From Lingula anatina (Eukaryota; Brachiopoda; Lingulata; Lingulida; Lingulidae): a stretch of 64,000 nt of DNA. Shown here piece after piece: positions 10,432-21,402 of this stretch (position 1 is its first letter; every line of letters starts with the position of its first letter). The notes beneath the pieces were generated by a model. It saw only the letters and a program-made list of their open reading frames with translations. It did no database searches and was not told where the DNA came from. The stretch is taken from assembly GCF_001039355.2 (NCBI RefSeq), contig NW_019776150.1, forward strand, positions 2,314 to 66,313. Reading direction: 5' to 3'. The position numbers were made by a program, and so were the translations under genes.

Positions 10432-11431
10432 CTGAGCACTATTAGTCATGCTGAAATAAAGAAGGGATCATCTTGTACCTGTGGTGTCATTTTCAAAGAA
10501 AACAGTTAAAAAACCCATAGCCTTATTGTTTACAACACAATGTGACTGTACTACAAAAATCAGTGGAGCATTTGTAACAGTGACTGAAATAACATGGAGA
10601 GATGTAAATATTCTTATATTCTATTCTCTTGTACATTTACCTGTCTGCCTCGTCCAATATGATTATTTTATGTCTTCTTTTTGGCTAGGCAAACATCTTG
10701 ATCTTGTTCCTAATAACATCTATACCCCTAAGAACAAAATGAAACAGATTTTGGCCTGTACAGTACAAAACCTAATGATATCACCTATAGTAATTTTGCT
10801 TTATGATGAATTGTCAAATTCAAGTGAACACTAAGCTTCTAACAAATCCAAACAATCTTGTAGATTTTGTTAATTTTAGTTTCCAAAAGAGTTCCACTTA
10901 AGTGTACATAAAAATGTTATAATATGACAACATAAAAGAGTAAGACATTTATTAATATATTGTCATATAATGCTTTTATTTAAATATTACTGTAATCTAC
11001 ATGTAGTACAATATTTATATTAGTTTTCTACCTGTCATTAGAGGAATTTAACTCCATATCTGCATCTCTGAAAGAAGGTCTTAATAAAGCTCTGACCAAG
11101 TACAAAATACTGGTGGTCTTGCCTGTGCCTGGTGGACCCTGTAAACCAAATGACTGATTTTAAAGTTTAAGTGACTTCATTATTAGTTTTAATGCATCAA
11201 CATGATCTAGTTAATAACAGCAAATATATCATAGACATCTGAAAGCCTAGCTACCATATGCTGTTGAGACTGATGTGAAATTGAACTGCACATACTACTG
11301 AAAATTAACTTACCGCGGTTATTACATTTGGAACATTGCCTTCTTTTGCAAACACTTCTAATTGACTGATTGTTTCTGTACTTCCAACTATGTGTATATC
11401 ATGTAGTTTCAAAGGACGATATTTCTCTACC
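10432..11431 (-). pseudogene. RFC2: RFC2 fragment, block A (exons 5-partial, 4, 3, 2)
   Basis: Remnants match the intact gene at 33590-36900: exon 2 at 11431-11314 (6-bp in-frame insertion), exon 3 at 11138-11032 (107 bp, full length, with Walker A), exon 4 at 10727-10641 (15 bp deleted in frame) and a 19-bp stub of exon 5 ending at 10432. Exon 1, its promoter and exons 6-9 are absent. The splice sites are still intact, so a short transcript is possible, but the RFC clamp-loader domain is incomplete. The shared 15-bp deletion shows that the block A and B copies have one origin. The same rearrangement is in block B. Confidence 0.9.
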
Positions 11432-12058
11432 CTGCAATGTAAAGCATGCTTGTTAAATATACAAAAGTACGTACATTGTATAGGTACATCAATCATTATA
11501 TAAATTAATATATGTATCTCAGATAGTCAAATTGTTAAAATCAAATTGTTTTGAAATGTACCACATCCAACTGAAATGGAATATTCAATTTTCAAATGTA
11601 CAAAAAAAAAAAAAAAATTAATTAATTAGCAGAAAATAAGTTCACCATAACTTCTGACCAGAAAATAATTTTAAGTGATCTTTCCATAGTGGCTTAAATT
11701 GTTCTTTTCAGAATAAGGATCAATGGCTTTTAACAATTGATTAGTGGATGAATGGATTGATGTCTGTCATGTGTTTTTTTTCTTTTTTTTTTTAAACAAG
11801 AAAACAAGGTTAGAACCTGACCTGTCTACTTGTATGATACTTTGTGTCTTTTTGAACTTTATTGTATTGGATTAAACAATGAAGTTGAAGGTGAATATGT
11901 GAAAGGCACATATGGTGGTTACTTTTTAGATGAATTCATGTTCATTCCCATATAATGAAAAAGGACACATCTCTGTATAAAATTTTTATACAGTGTGCAA
12001 ACATGCAATGAAAATAAACACTAATTTTTTTTTGTTTATATGAATTTTATTATCTGCA

Positions 12059-12059
12059 N
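12059..12059. other. Single N: contig junction, left
   Basis: One ambiguous base. The sequence to its left (block A end) continues in block B at about 20205, so the segment from 12060 to 15020 interrupts an otherwise continuous alignment. Confidence 0.8.
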
Positions 12060-12592
12060 TATGAAAATCTGCTTGATTGTACCATTTTAAATTATATTTT
12101 TTTGCATATTTTGAGAACTCTTGTTGATTGCATCTTACAGAGCTTGTCAAACACAAGACTGGTGATGGTGTCCCTTTTAGGAGGGGGAGGGTCCATACGA
12201 ATGCCCTTACTTCAGCTGGTGGTACAATATCCGGAGGCGGTATCGCCTCTCTGATCCTCTAGTTCTAATTTGTATCCCTTCAACCATATCACATTGCAAT
12301 TCCTGATGAGTGACTTAATTATTTAGAAACTTTTCACTATGTGACTATTTGTGGATGGCATGATTAAATGTTGGGGGAAAAGGGTGTTCCTTGCCCCCTG
12401 TACTCCATCCTAATTTTATAGCTTCATTGCAACATACCCCATTTCTCAACTTGAACAAATTGGACTATATCATATACACACATACACATACACACACCCC
12501 GGTAAATGTTTACTTTCGCACTGACAATTTAACATTATAATATGGTAATGAACAACAACTACAAAATTTTCTAAACTAGTTTTTATTCATAG
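12060..12592. other. Inserted segment, 5' part, no supported exon
   Basis: Starts with a fragment resembling the 150-bp tandem unit of 4640-5330 (GAAAATCTGCTTGATTG...CCATTTT). No coding exon is supported; the GTPase part expected before a COR exon is not found here. Confidence 0.4.
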
Positions 12593-13772
12593 GGCGACGT
12601 TGAAAAGATTTTTGATAAACTCAAGAAGTGTCTCGACGACAAGCAGGTACTCAAGGACCACGTCTACCAATATTTTGCCGTAAGCAACTTGGCCGAAGAT
12701 GATGGGGAGTTCGCTGAAATAAAAAGAGCGATCGAAGATTTGTGCGGTTATAGCAGCAACAGTATTGCTACCGTTCAACATCTTTCAGTGAGTTGGATAA
12801 AATTGGAAATGAATTTGGCAGAGAAGAGTGAAGAAAACCCCATCATAACTATTGAAAAACTGAGGGAAATGGCACAAAGGGTAGGACTCCCAGATGAAGA
12901 ATTACAAGAAAAATTCATTCCTTACCATCACCGTCAAGGCGACATCCTACACTTCAAAGTTGATGGACTGGAAAATGTCGTCATAATAGATCCACTTTGG
13001 TTAGCAGTTGTGTTTTCTGCCATCATGACCACGGCCAGCAGTCAACCCGGAGGCAGTCACTTCGATCTCCTAAAAGACGATCTGAAAAGAGGGGTGCTAA
13101 AGGAGGAGGTGTTTGATGAATATCTAAAACAAATCAAAATGGCCGAAAAAAAGACCGAAATTATTCAACTTATGCTGCATTTCGACTTGATGTTAGAAAT
13201 ATCCCAATCAGTTGAAAACCCTCTGCCCGGGTCTGGAAAAAGAAGATTTGTCGTGCCCAGTATGCTGGTATCCAATAACAGTGCAAATAACGCCTTGTCT
13301 GAGACGGATCCACAGAAATATTTGCTTATTGCATTCCCTCACATTCTGTTTCCTACCGGGTTGTTTCATCGTCTGATCGTCCGTCTTCTTAGGAAGTATA
13401 GAGCTCAGGACTATGAACATAACATTCCAGTTGTCGGGTTTGACCACGCCTCCTTCCGTATGGTTGACAAACAGTCGGTGCTCCATCTTGCCATTGAAGA
13501 AAAGGCCATGAGAATGATGATAACAAACGCTACTAGACACAAAACAAAACCTCACATATACTTAAACGCACGGAAAACCGTCGACGAAGAGCTGTCAACT
13601 CTTAGGGAGACGTACTGTCCCAGGATGCAGTTTGAATTCCGCATTAGGGTAAATAACAAGGGAAAAGATATTGCAATAAAAGCAGAGGACGTCCAGGAAA
13701 ACGAGATCTGTAGATCTGTAGAGGGCTCTGAAAATGCAATTGATATGACACCGTATCGCATTTGGTTTTCAG
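12593..13772 (+). CDS. COR-domain exon of a Roco-type protein (partial, 393 codons)
   Basis: A 1180-bp internal exon between acceptor ATAG and donor GTAAGC; an in-frame TAG precedes the acceptor. The first 45 or so codons resemble the end of a Roc GTPase (YFAVSNL, EIKRAIEDL). The rest matches the C-terminal-of-Roc (COR) module: VSWIKLEMNL, GDILHF, VVIIDPLWLAVVFSAIM and FVVPSML. Roco proteins couple a Roc GTPase to a COR dimerisation module; molluscs have large families that also carry death or kinase domains. Neither upstream Roc/LRR exons nor downstream exons are found in the N-bounded segment, so the gene is incomplete or a fragment. Its codon pattern looks intact, with no internal stops. 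Confidence 0.75.
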
Positions 13773-13963
13773 GTAAGCATTAAAATTTTATGTAGTTTTG
13801 CTGTGAACAGACATTAAGTCGCTATATAATTAGGGGTGATATAGTCATTGATATCGGCGATTCCTCAAACTGATGTAAATGCAACTAATAATCTTGGAAG
13901 ATGTACTAAGATGTAGGGAATTTATATTTCAAATGTTTGCCAGTAAACCAAGCTATATGGAAT

Positions 13964-14275
13964 GCCATTCACGCAAAAAATGCAGAAGTCAATTCAACAA
14001 TCTATTGGCACTATTTAACAGCCAAAACCTACTTTAACTATCTAAACTTAATTCTACTAAATTAGTTTTTGTCATTTTAATCATTCGTCAAAATCTAACA
14101 ATCAATAAACGATTCAAAAGTCAGTTACCGCAACTCAACAATGCATTTTTTGCGTGAATGGCGCGATGCATGGTGCGCCATTCACGCAAAAAATGCAGAC
14201 GTCAACTCAACAATCAGTTACAGCAACTCAACAATCAGTTGTCGCAAACGGTCATTCGCGGACTTAACACCAGAT
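13964..14275. mobile_element. MITE pair with 21-bp perfect inverted ends
   Basis: Element 1 spans 13964-14162 (199 bp). Both ends carry the same 21-bp inverted repeat, GCCATTCACGCAAAAAATGC plus A. A second left end of the same family starts at 14177 and is truncated by about 14275. Between the two, GCGC-GATGCATG-GTGCGC makes a near-palindromic junction. Interiors contain repeated CAACTCAACAATCAGTTA words. No coding capacity. Confidence 0.75.
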
Positions 14276-14392
14276 GGCACGCGCGCACCGTCAGCGATCT
14301 GAAACGTCCTTGACCTTTTCCATGTTTTCAATTCCGCATATTATGCGAGTACATGTGGTTCATCATGTTCGTATTGTCATGATATAGTTAAG

Positions 14393-14581
14393 TATATATA
14401 GTAGGATTGCGTTCAATCACATCATACTGAAATTAGATATGGCAATGAACCACATGTACATCCCGGGAGCCACCGGCTCATATGACGGTTATTTCAGAGA
14501 ATATTAGATTTGGCCTCGTTTTCAAAACTTGATGCGGCGGCTTTACCCAATTTGGCGGGAGGAGCAGGCATATAGAGACAG
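14393..14581 (+). other. Possible first exon with TATA box and in-frame stop (unassigned)
   Basis: TATATATAG at about 14393 is followed at 14439 by ATG with 22 codons, then TAG (14505-14507). The same frame stays open for 24 further codons (FQNLMRRLYPIWREEQAYRD) up to a donor CAG/GTAAGA at 14581. I do not recognise the peptide. It could be a pseudogenised exon, a short upstream frame before a real start at CTTGATGCGG, or a sequencing error. Confidence 0.25.
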
Positions 14582-15020
14582 GTAAGATGAACAGACGTTT
14601 ATATGCTGATATGTTGATAATTTTACTAATGCACTTGACAGAACGATAAAGTATATTCTCAAGCTATATTTTTTATAACAAAGTAGTGTTCAAGTATCGG
14701 TTTCACTGAATCTTTTATCAAGTTACTGGCGTGTTCCAAAATGGCGGCACACAAAACCGAAATGTAAACACGTTCTTTTGAATTGTGCCAAATGCAGATG
14801 AAGGTGATTTTCCTTTGTCTGTTCAGTTTTTTTTATAGTGTGACATTTGTTTTTGAATATGTTAAAATTTTAGGAAGGAACCTAACCTGCAACTTATCGA
14901 TTTTCTACACCCTTACCGACAAAATAGGCCTCCGGCAACGGTTGCAGGAGTACTCCCGCAACATGTTGCCGGAGTACTCCGGGAGTACCCCATTTTATCA
15001 TGCAAATTAGTGTTGCTGGG

Positions 15021-15021
15021 N
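15021..15021. other. Single N: contig junction, right
   Basis: One ambiguous base. To its right, sequence identical in order to block A from about 3889 begins in mid-exon. Confidence 0.8.
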
Positions 15022-15417
15022 TTTGTTTCAGGAGCAAAGAAAAACCTGCTAACAGCCTTAGATGATGTCAGTAACCAGCTCACTTAAGGGAACTTGCGTT
15101 CCTGCAATGTCTCTCTCTCCTCAAGGTCGTGCTCTCCAAGTTTTACTGGAAGCCGCACGCCTTCCCCAACCCCTGATCTTAACAGTAACTATATTGTGAT
15201 TACGGACATGAGGAGTCATACCCCTGAGCCTAAGAATGGAATAATCGGGCATTTGCCATGTGGTGACAGCACTGAAGAGATACTGGCAGATGAGACAAAG
15301 GTAAAAATGGTTAATGAAGTGTTAATAAATGCTGATTGCTTCAACAGAGTAAATCAAATATATTTTCAAACATTGCCCTTGACCTCCAAACCCAGTGATT
15401 CACCATACCATGTATGA
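15022..15417 (+). pseudogene. Last exon of KH-like gene, block B copy
   Basis: Starts in mid-exon at the contig junction. Codon GAA of copy A is TAA here (15085 region, ...CAGCTCACTTAAGGG), a nonsense change. Downstream the frame is otherwise open and shows the uninterrupted C terminus that copy A lost to its MITE: RSHTPEPKNGIIGHLPCG, continuing to a stop at 15415-15417 after PSDSPYHV. Confidence 0.6.
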
Positions 15418-16386
15418 TTTGAGTGTAAGCATAATTACTGATTTTTATGTACAGACACAGATGTGTCTGTACATATAGCCATCACCTGTGTCTGTCGTCA
15501 TTGTCACTTTAACCAATAACACGATAAGTGGAAAACCATTTCTTCTTTTGGCTTGAAACTTACAGAACTGCCAAAATTTGAAAATCAGCCTGATAGGGCC
15601 ATTTTTAGGGCAGTTATGCTGTTTTTTCACTTTTCAACATGTATGCAACACAGATAACGCAATATAGCCATCACCTGCGTCTGTCGTTGTTGTCGCTGTG
15701 CACTTTAACCAATAACACGATAAGTGAAAAACTGTTTTACCTTTTGGCTTGAAACTTACAGAACTGATGAATATTCATAATACGCAGGTCAAGTTTGAAA
15801 ATCAGCATGATCGGGCCATTTTTATGGAAGTTATGCTGTTTTTTTTTTTACTTTTTTCTGCATTTTTATAACAATATTGTTAGTTGATTATATACAAATG
15901 ACAGTAAATCTGTTATTGTGCATTGTGTAATAAAGTATCAAAAATGGAAATGTACTCATATTATTGCAGTTCGTCAGATCCAATCATTCACTAAGTTAAG
16001 AATCTCAGAATGGAGCAAGTTGGACATTTAAAAAAAATCACTATCGTTGTAGAATTATTTCAGCAAAGAAAGTAGCTAAAGTCACAAAACAACTCTTGAA
16101 CTGTATCAGTAAAAAGATGACAGGTGCAGTATCATACATGACATACATGGACCATCCGCTTATAATTTCAAAAATGTCTTTAAATATTTTGCAATCTAAA
16201 TGAATAGTTGCACCCTTGAAGACTTATTGGGGTGACATTTTGGTACTGATTGCCAATCATGTGATAATAAAAAATGAGCTGGCGAATTTAAGAACAGATA
16301 TTGCATTTCTGGTACATCATAGTCATTAATGGAGTCGGTCAATCATTGTCCTGTGCATAATGATTTCTTGTAACAAAATTGGTGGA

Positions 16387-16432
<46 letters not shown>

Positions 16433-16631
16433 CAATTAATACCTTGATGAATCTAAAGGCCTCGCCAAAAGATTTGTGTCACTTTTTATTGTTAGACTCA
16501 GATCCTTCCCAATTTACAAAATAGAATAATGACAAAGTACAAGTACTCAGCAGCATCTTTTTATTCTACAGCATACACATTCATTAATTACAAATGGCTT
16601 GAGGTTCAGTTCTTAGAGGCCTCTAGTGCTG

Positions 16632-17398
16632 CTACTTTTTGGGGAATTGCCCTTGCACGCATGCACCAATACATTCCCTAAAGGAAGCACTACACCCGGA
16701 GTAACAATTCACCAGTTCCACCACTGTTTGCCGAGATGCAACGAGGTCGAGGGGTTTGGTCTCTCTAAAGCTTGTCACACGTGTATTTCGACAGGTGTCA
16801 GAACATACCGTGTTCACGGTAACGCATTCGCTCTGGAGCATAAACATTGTAAAATGTGATTGTAAATCACAAGCTGCGATATTAGTCATATTAAAAATTC
16901 AAAAACATTCTCTCTACTGCAACACGAGTTTCACACCAGATCTCCCCACTACTTAACTTACAGGGCAAAAAAAAAAAGGTAACAGGTGACATGTACAATT
17001 AAAAAGAAAAGGAAAGAAAGAAAAACAAAACACAGTGAGTTATTGATTACGTATCATGGAAAAAATTAATCATTTTTCAAGTCATATCTGCCTTTTTTGT
17101 GTACATCCTTCAAAGTTTTAGAGGATACCTCTCTACAATGTACCGTATCAGCATACCAGATACTACAAACAGGTAGAGGCATTCTGACAGTAGACAGTGA
17201 GTTTCTAATGTCCTCTAAAACTCTGTAGAAAAATACCCAGTGAATATATATAAATTGTACTTTCCATCACTGTTGAATAATGAGGTGTGTTTCCAGTTGC
17301 ATTTTTGCATTTTTACACATTGGACTACTTACAAAACAGCCAACAGCATAGGCCACAAATCCGGTAATCAAAAGTAGCGAAAACCAATAACTTGCCAT
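16632..17398 (-). CDS. Secreted eight-cysteine peptide, copy 2 (88 aa, two exons)
   Basis: Exon 1 is 17398-17333 and exon 2 is 16832-16632, with the same phase-0 splice borders as copy 1 and an intron of 500 bp. The signal exon differs by one residue (GCF instead of GCI) and the mature exon by a handful of conservative changes (for example TVC for TAC, FREC for FKDC). All eight cysteines and all spacings are kept. The TATA box is at 17486-17475. If blocks A and B are two haplotypes, this is an allele of copy 1 rather than a separate gene. Role as for copy 1, unproven. Confidence 0.8.
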
Positions 17399-17474
17399 CT
17401 TTGTACGCATTTCAGATCGTACTTTTTCACAAAAAGTGAGCAGCAACTGCATTAGTTTTTATTTCCATGTACAA

Positions 17475-17486
17475 GCCTTTATATAG
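17475..17486 (-). promoter_or_regulatory. TATA box of peptide gene, copy 2
   Basis: CTATATAAAGGC on the minus strand, 77 bases upstream of the ATG, identical to copies 1 and 3. Confidence 0.7.
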
Positions 17487-17797
17487 TTTTCATTTCCCCA
17501 TTACAAGGAATTATATACAAAATAACTTTCCACTGTTTTTAAACGGTCATAAGGATGTGAATCTATCATTACCAATCTATGGTAACTGCATATGCAGGAA
17601 TTATTGTTCATCAAATTGTCATTTAATGAAATGTTATGATTGGTTACCAGGCAAGTGAAATAAATGGATTCAATTTGGGCGTGTTAGTTCCCACTAGTTA
17701 AAGTTTCATTTTCTAAACTTGTAATCCACAGTTAATACAATGATAAATGCACACATAATCATTTCATTAAGCAGCATTTTACCAGTCTTGAAATAAT

Positions 17798-17955
17798 GGG
17801 GCCCGTTGAAATAGTCCAAAGGTTCAATAGTCCGATGATTCATCGGTCCAAATGTTCACAAGAGAACCTTCGGACCAATGAACCCTTGATTGAAAAATAC
17901 GATGAAAATGTTACCATTTTTCGACCAATGAACCTTCGACTATCAAGATGCCCCC
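17798..17955. mobile_element. 158-bp MITE in block B
   Basis: Same insertion as 9647-9804, here with a perfect AAATAAT repeat on both sides (17791-17797 and 17956-17962). Confidence 0.8.
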
Positions 17956-18571
17956 AAATAATGCGACTCATCCTATTCTACTCAAACTATTATAATTTTA
18001 GCGATGTCTGTAAGGTTTACAAAACGGGGATCTTATGATGGCTCAAGCTTCAAATTCACATAAGGCTCAGTCAGGTTTGGGACAGAATAAATTGGACGTT
18101 TGATACTATTGCTAGTACTATCTGCAACTGTTTTTGATCATGTTGTTTCAAGCTTCAAATTCACATAAGAGTCAGTCAGGTTTGGGATAGAATAAATTGG
18201 GCATATGATACTATTGCTAGTTCAATCTGCAACTGTTTTTGATCATAATATGTTGTTTTGTTGTCCCAGCAAAATATTTTTTTCTTTCACAAAGATACAG
18301 AATAATCTTATTTGGAATTTTTAAAAAAACAAGCTTGTTTATATCAGGGATGTTTGAGCTAACAATGCCAAGAATCCCTTTGTAAAAGATGTCAGTGATA
18401 AAAGGGATATATTTCAAACAGTTTTACAGCGAAAGAAGCCTGTAGCCAAGGAAGGCATCTTCAGCATCCGCTTTATAGAAACAGTTTTTATATCAGTTTA
18501 TCAGTCGGATTCGCATCTGCGGACCCCCCCCCCCTTCAAATAATCCTGGATCCATCCCTGTCAGGGCCTGC

Positions 18572-19576
18572 TGAGCACTATTAGTCATGCTGAAATAAAG
18601 AAGGGATCATCTTGTACCTGTGGTGTCATTTTCAAAGAAAACAGTTAAAAAACCCATAGCCTTATTGTTTACAACACAATGTGACTGTACTACAAAAATC
18701 AGTGGAGCATTTGTAACAGTGACTGAAATAACATGGTGAGATGTAAATATTCTTATTTTATTCTCTTGTATATTTACCTGTCTGTCTCGTCCAATATGAT
18801 TATTTTATGTCTTCCTTTTGGCTGGGCAAACATCTTGATCTTGTTCCTAACAACATCTATACCCCTAAGAACAAAATGAAACAGATTTTGGCCTGTACAG
18901 TACAAAACCTAATGATATCACCTATAGTAATTTTGCTTTATGATGAATTGTCAAATTCAAGTGAACATTAAGCTTCTAACAAATCCAAACAATCTCGTAT
19001 ATTGTTTTGTTAAATATTTAGTTTCCAAAAGAGTTCTACTTAAGTGTAAATAAAAATGTTATAATATGACAACATAAAAGAGTAAGACATTTATTAATAT
19101 ATTATCATATAATGCTTTTATTTAAATATTACTGTAATCTAGTACAATATTTATATTAGTTTTCTACCTGTCATTAGAGGAATTTAACTCGAGCCATATC
19201 TGCATCTCTGAAAGGTCTTAATAAAGCTCTGGCCAAGCACAAAATACTGGTGGTCTTGCCTGTGCCTGGTGGACCCTGTAAACCAAATGACTGATTTAAA
19301 AGTTTAAGTGACTTCAATATTAGTTTTAATGCATCAACATGATCTAGTTAATAACAGCAAATATATCATAGACATTTGAATAAAGTAAAGCCTAGCTACC
19401 ATATGCTGTTGAGACTGATGTGAAATTGAACTGCACATACTACTGAAAATTAACTTACCGCGGTTATTACATTTGGAACATTGCCTTCTTTTGCAAACAC
19501 TTCTAATTGACTGATTGTTTCTGTACTTCCAACTATGTGTATATCATGTAGTTTCAAAGGACGATATTTCTCTACC
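18572..19576 (-). pseudogene. RFC2: RFC2 fragment, block B (exons 5-partial, 4, 3, 2)
   Basis: Exon 2 is 19576-19459 (same 6-bp insertion as block A), exon 3 is 19275-19168, exon 4 is 18864-18778 (same 15-bp deletion) and the exon 5 stub ends at 18572. Exon 3 is 108 bp through +4 and -3 indels, a frameshift not seen in block A. Exons 1 and 6-9 are missing. Confidence 0.9.
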
Positions 19577-20205
19577 CTGCAATGTAAAGCATGCTTGTTA
19601 AATATACAAAAGTACGTACATTGTATAGGTACATCAATCATTATATAAATTAATATATGTATCTCATATAGTCAAATTGTTAAAATCAAATTGTTTTGAA
19701 ATGTACCACATCCAACTGAAATGGAATATTCAATTTTCAAATGTACAAAAAAAAAAAAAAAATTAATTAATTAGCAGAAAATAAGTTCACCATAACTTCT
19801 GACCAGAAAATAATTTTAAGTGATCTTTCCACAGTGGCTTAAATTGTTCTTTTCAGAATAAGGATCAATGGCTTTTAACAATTGATTAGTGGATGAATGG
19901 ATTGATGTCTGTCATGTGTTTTTTTTCTTCTTTTTTTTTAAACAAGAAAACAAGGTTAGAACCTGACCTGCCTACATGTATGATACTTTGTGTCTGTTTG
20001 AACTTTATTGTATTGGATTAAACAATGAAGTTGAAGGTGAATATGTGAAAGGCACATATGGTGGTTACTTTTTAGATGAATTCATGTTCATTCCCATATA
20101 ATGAAAAAGGACACATCTCTGTATAAAATTTTTATACAGTGTGCAAACATGCAATGAAAATAAACACTAAAATTTTTTTGTTTATATGAAATTTATTATC
20201 TGCAT

Positions 20206-21402
20206 TTCTTTAATTGTTAAATTTGTAATCCATTCTAGGTCTGTTTCCTTCTGAATGTTAAGCCACAGTTTCAAAACTCATCTGTGAAAGGAATATCTTT
20301 TTGATGAGGATACTCCACATGCACATTGAGAATTTCTTTTATGAAAGGGAAGATAGCAAACAGGTATATTCTAACAAAAAAATACATTAAAATATGAACA
20401 TTTAAAAAATTAAACTTTGTCAAAATATGTAGAATTTTTTTCAATGGTGAAATTAATATGACTGGTTTAAGCATAACCAGCAGCAATCTGACATTTAATT
20501 AAACCCCTCAACAATGCAGATAGACTTATCCAACACTTTTTTATTTCAGGTTGCCAGGACTGGCACAGCTGAAGGTGAAACCAATCTCAGGCAGACGTGC
20601 AAAATTTGCATACATGGACAGTGTTTATAAACCACCGGTTTTTTACATTGAGACTTGAAGTATAGATCTGAAAACAACACCAACAACAAACAAAACAATA
20701 AAAGCTCATGTCTTAACTGTTTACTAGGACAATAAACTTCCAGCACGTTTTCACAACATTGGTCAATAACGTCTTTTTTTTTTGGGGGGGGGGGGGGAAA
20801 TTGGTTCATAATTACGTATGTACAGTGAAAAGGAATCTGCTGGAAATGTTCACCAGAGAATTCCAAGCATTTCAAGGTCTTATCTTTCAATTTCCCTCAT
20901 CTGAATTTAGTAATGCCATGAATAATAATGTTGCAGCAAATTTTAAGCTTTCAGAAGTTGGTAGACCTTCAATGTGCATCACATTGACTGCTTGTTGACT
21001 TTGAAACATCACATATATATTACAAAAATTTCCTCCCACCAAAACCACTCTTCATTCTATTTTGAATGTTCCTTTGAACATCCCTGAATTGATTCTGGTG
21101 TCCTACTTGTGTCTGTAGCAATTTCTTAACAAGTTATCATGTCAGCCACAGTTTAGTGCCAGCCAGCAATCTCTTTTCCCTTAAAAAGTGGAACTTTCAC
21201 CTATTTATGCCAGAGCAGATCTTTTCCTAGTAAAAGGGCAGTTCGTTTTAACCCCAAGAAACCCTCTGGCTTTGGGCCTAAAGTGACTTGATTCTTACTT
21301 GCATTCTGTCTATTGCATATGTAAGCTGAGCTTTATCTCACAAGTGTTATTTTTAAGCTGATATTACAGGAGAATTAGAATCTTTTGACTATGTTGACAG
21401 AC
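20206..21402. other. Intergenic between block B and NLR-like gene
   Basis: No coding exon seen. Contains a T9-G13 tract near 20775-20800. Probably includes the 3' untranslated region of the minus-strand NLR-like gene. Confidence 0.5.

Larger units (their letters stand above)
15022..20205. repeat. Block B: near-identical copy of block A
   Basis: Follows block A (about 3889-12058) in the same order and orientation. It lacks about 0.66 kb (A 4934-5595; junction word ATAACA), about 2.1 kb (A 5758-7860) and the 223-bp MITE. It shares with A the 158-bp MITE, the RFC2 deletions and the peptide gene. Differences are scattered substitutions and small indels plus microsatellite length (TG tract 16391-16430 versus 8222-8248). 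Confidence 0.9.

Noticed and set aside
10481-10834. 117-aa + strand frame, and its relative at 35729
   Set aside because: It is the antisense of RFC2 exon 4 and its introns.
12587-13761. Minus-strand open frames at 12587, 13208 and 13552
   Set aside because: They are antisense to the COR exon, have no domain signal and no splice context.
14783-15010. 75-aa + frame before the right N, possible downstream exon of the COR gene
   Set aside because: The acceptor phase does not fit the COR exon, and the end is low-complexity (repeated GGAGTACTCC words).
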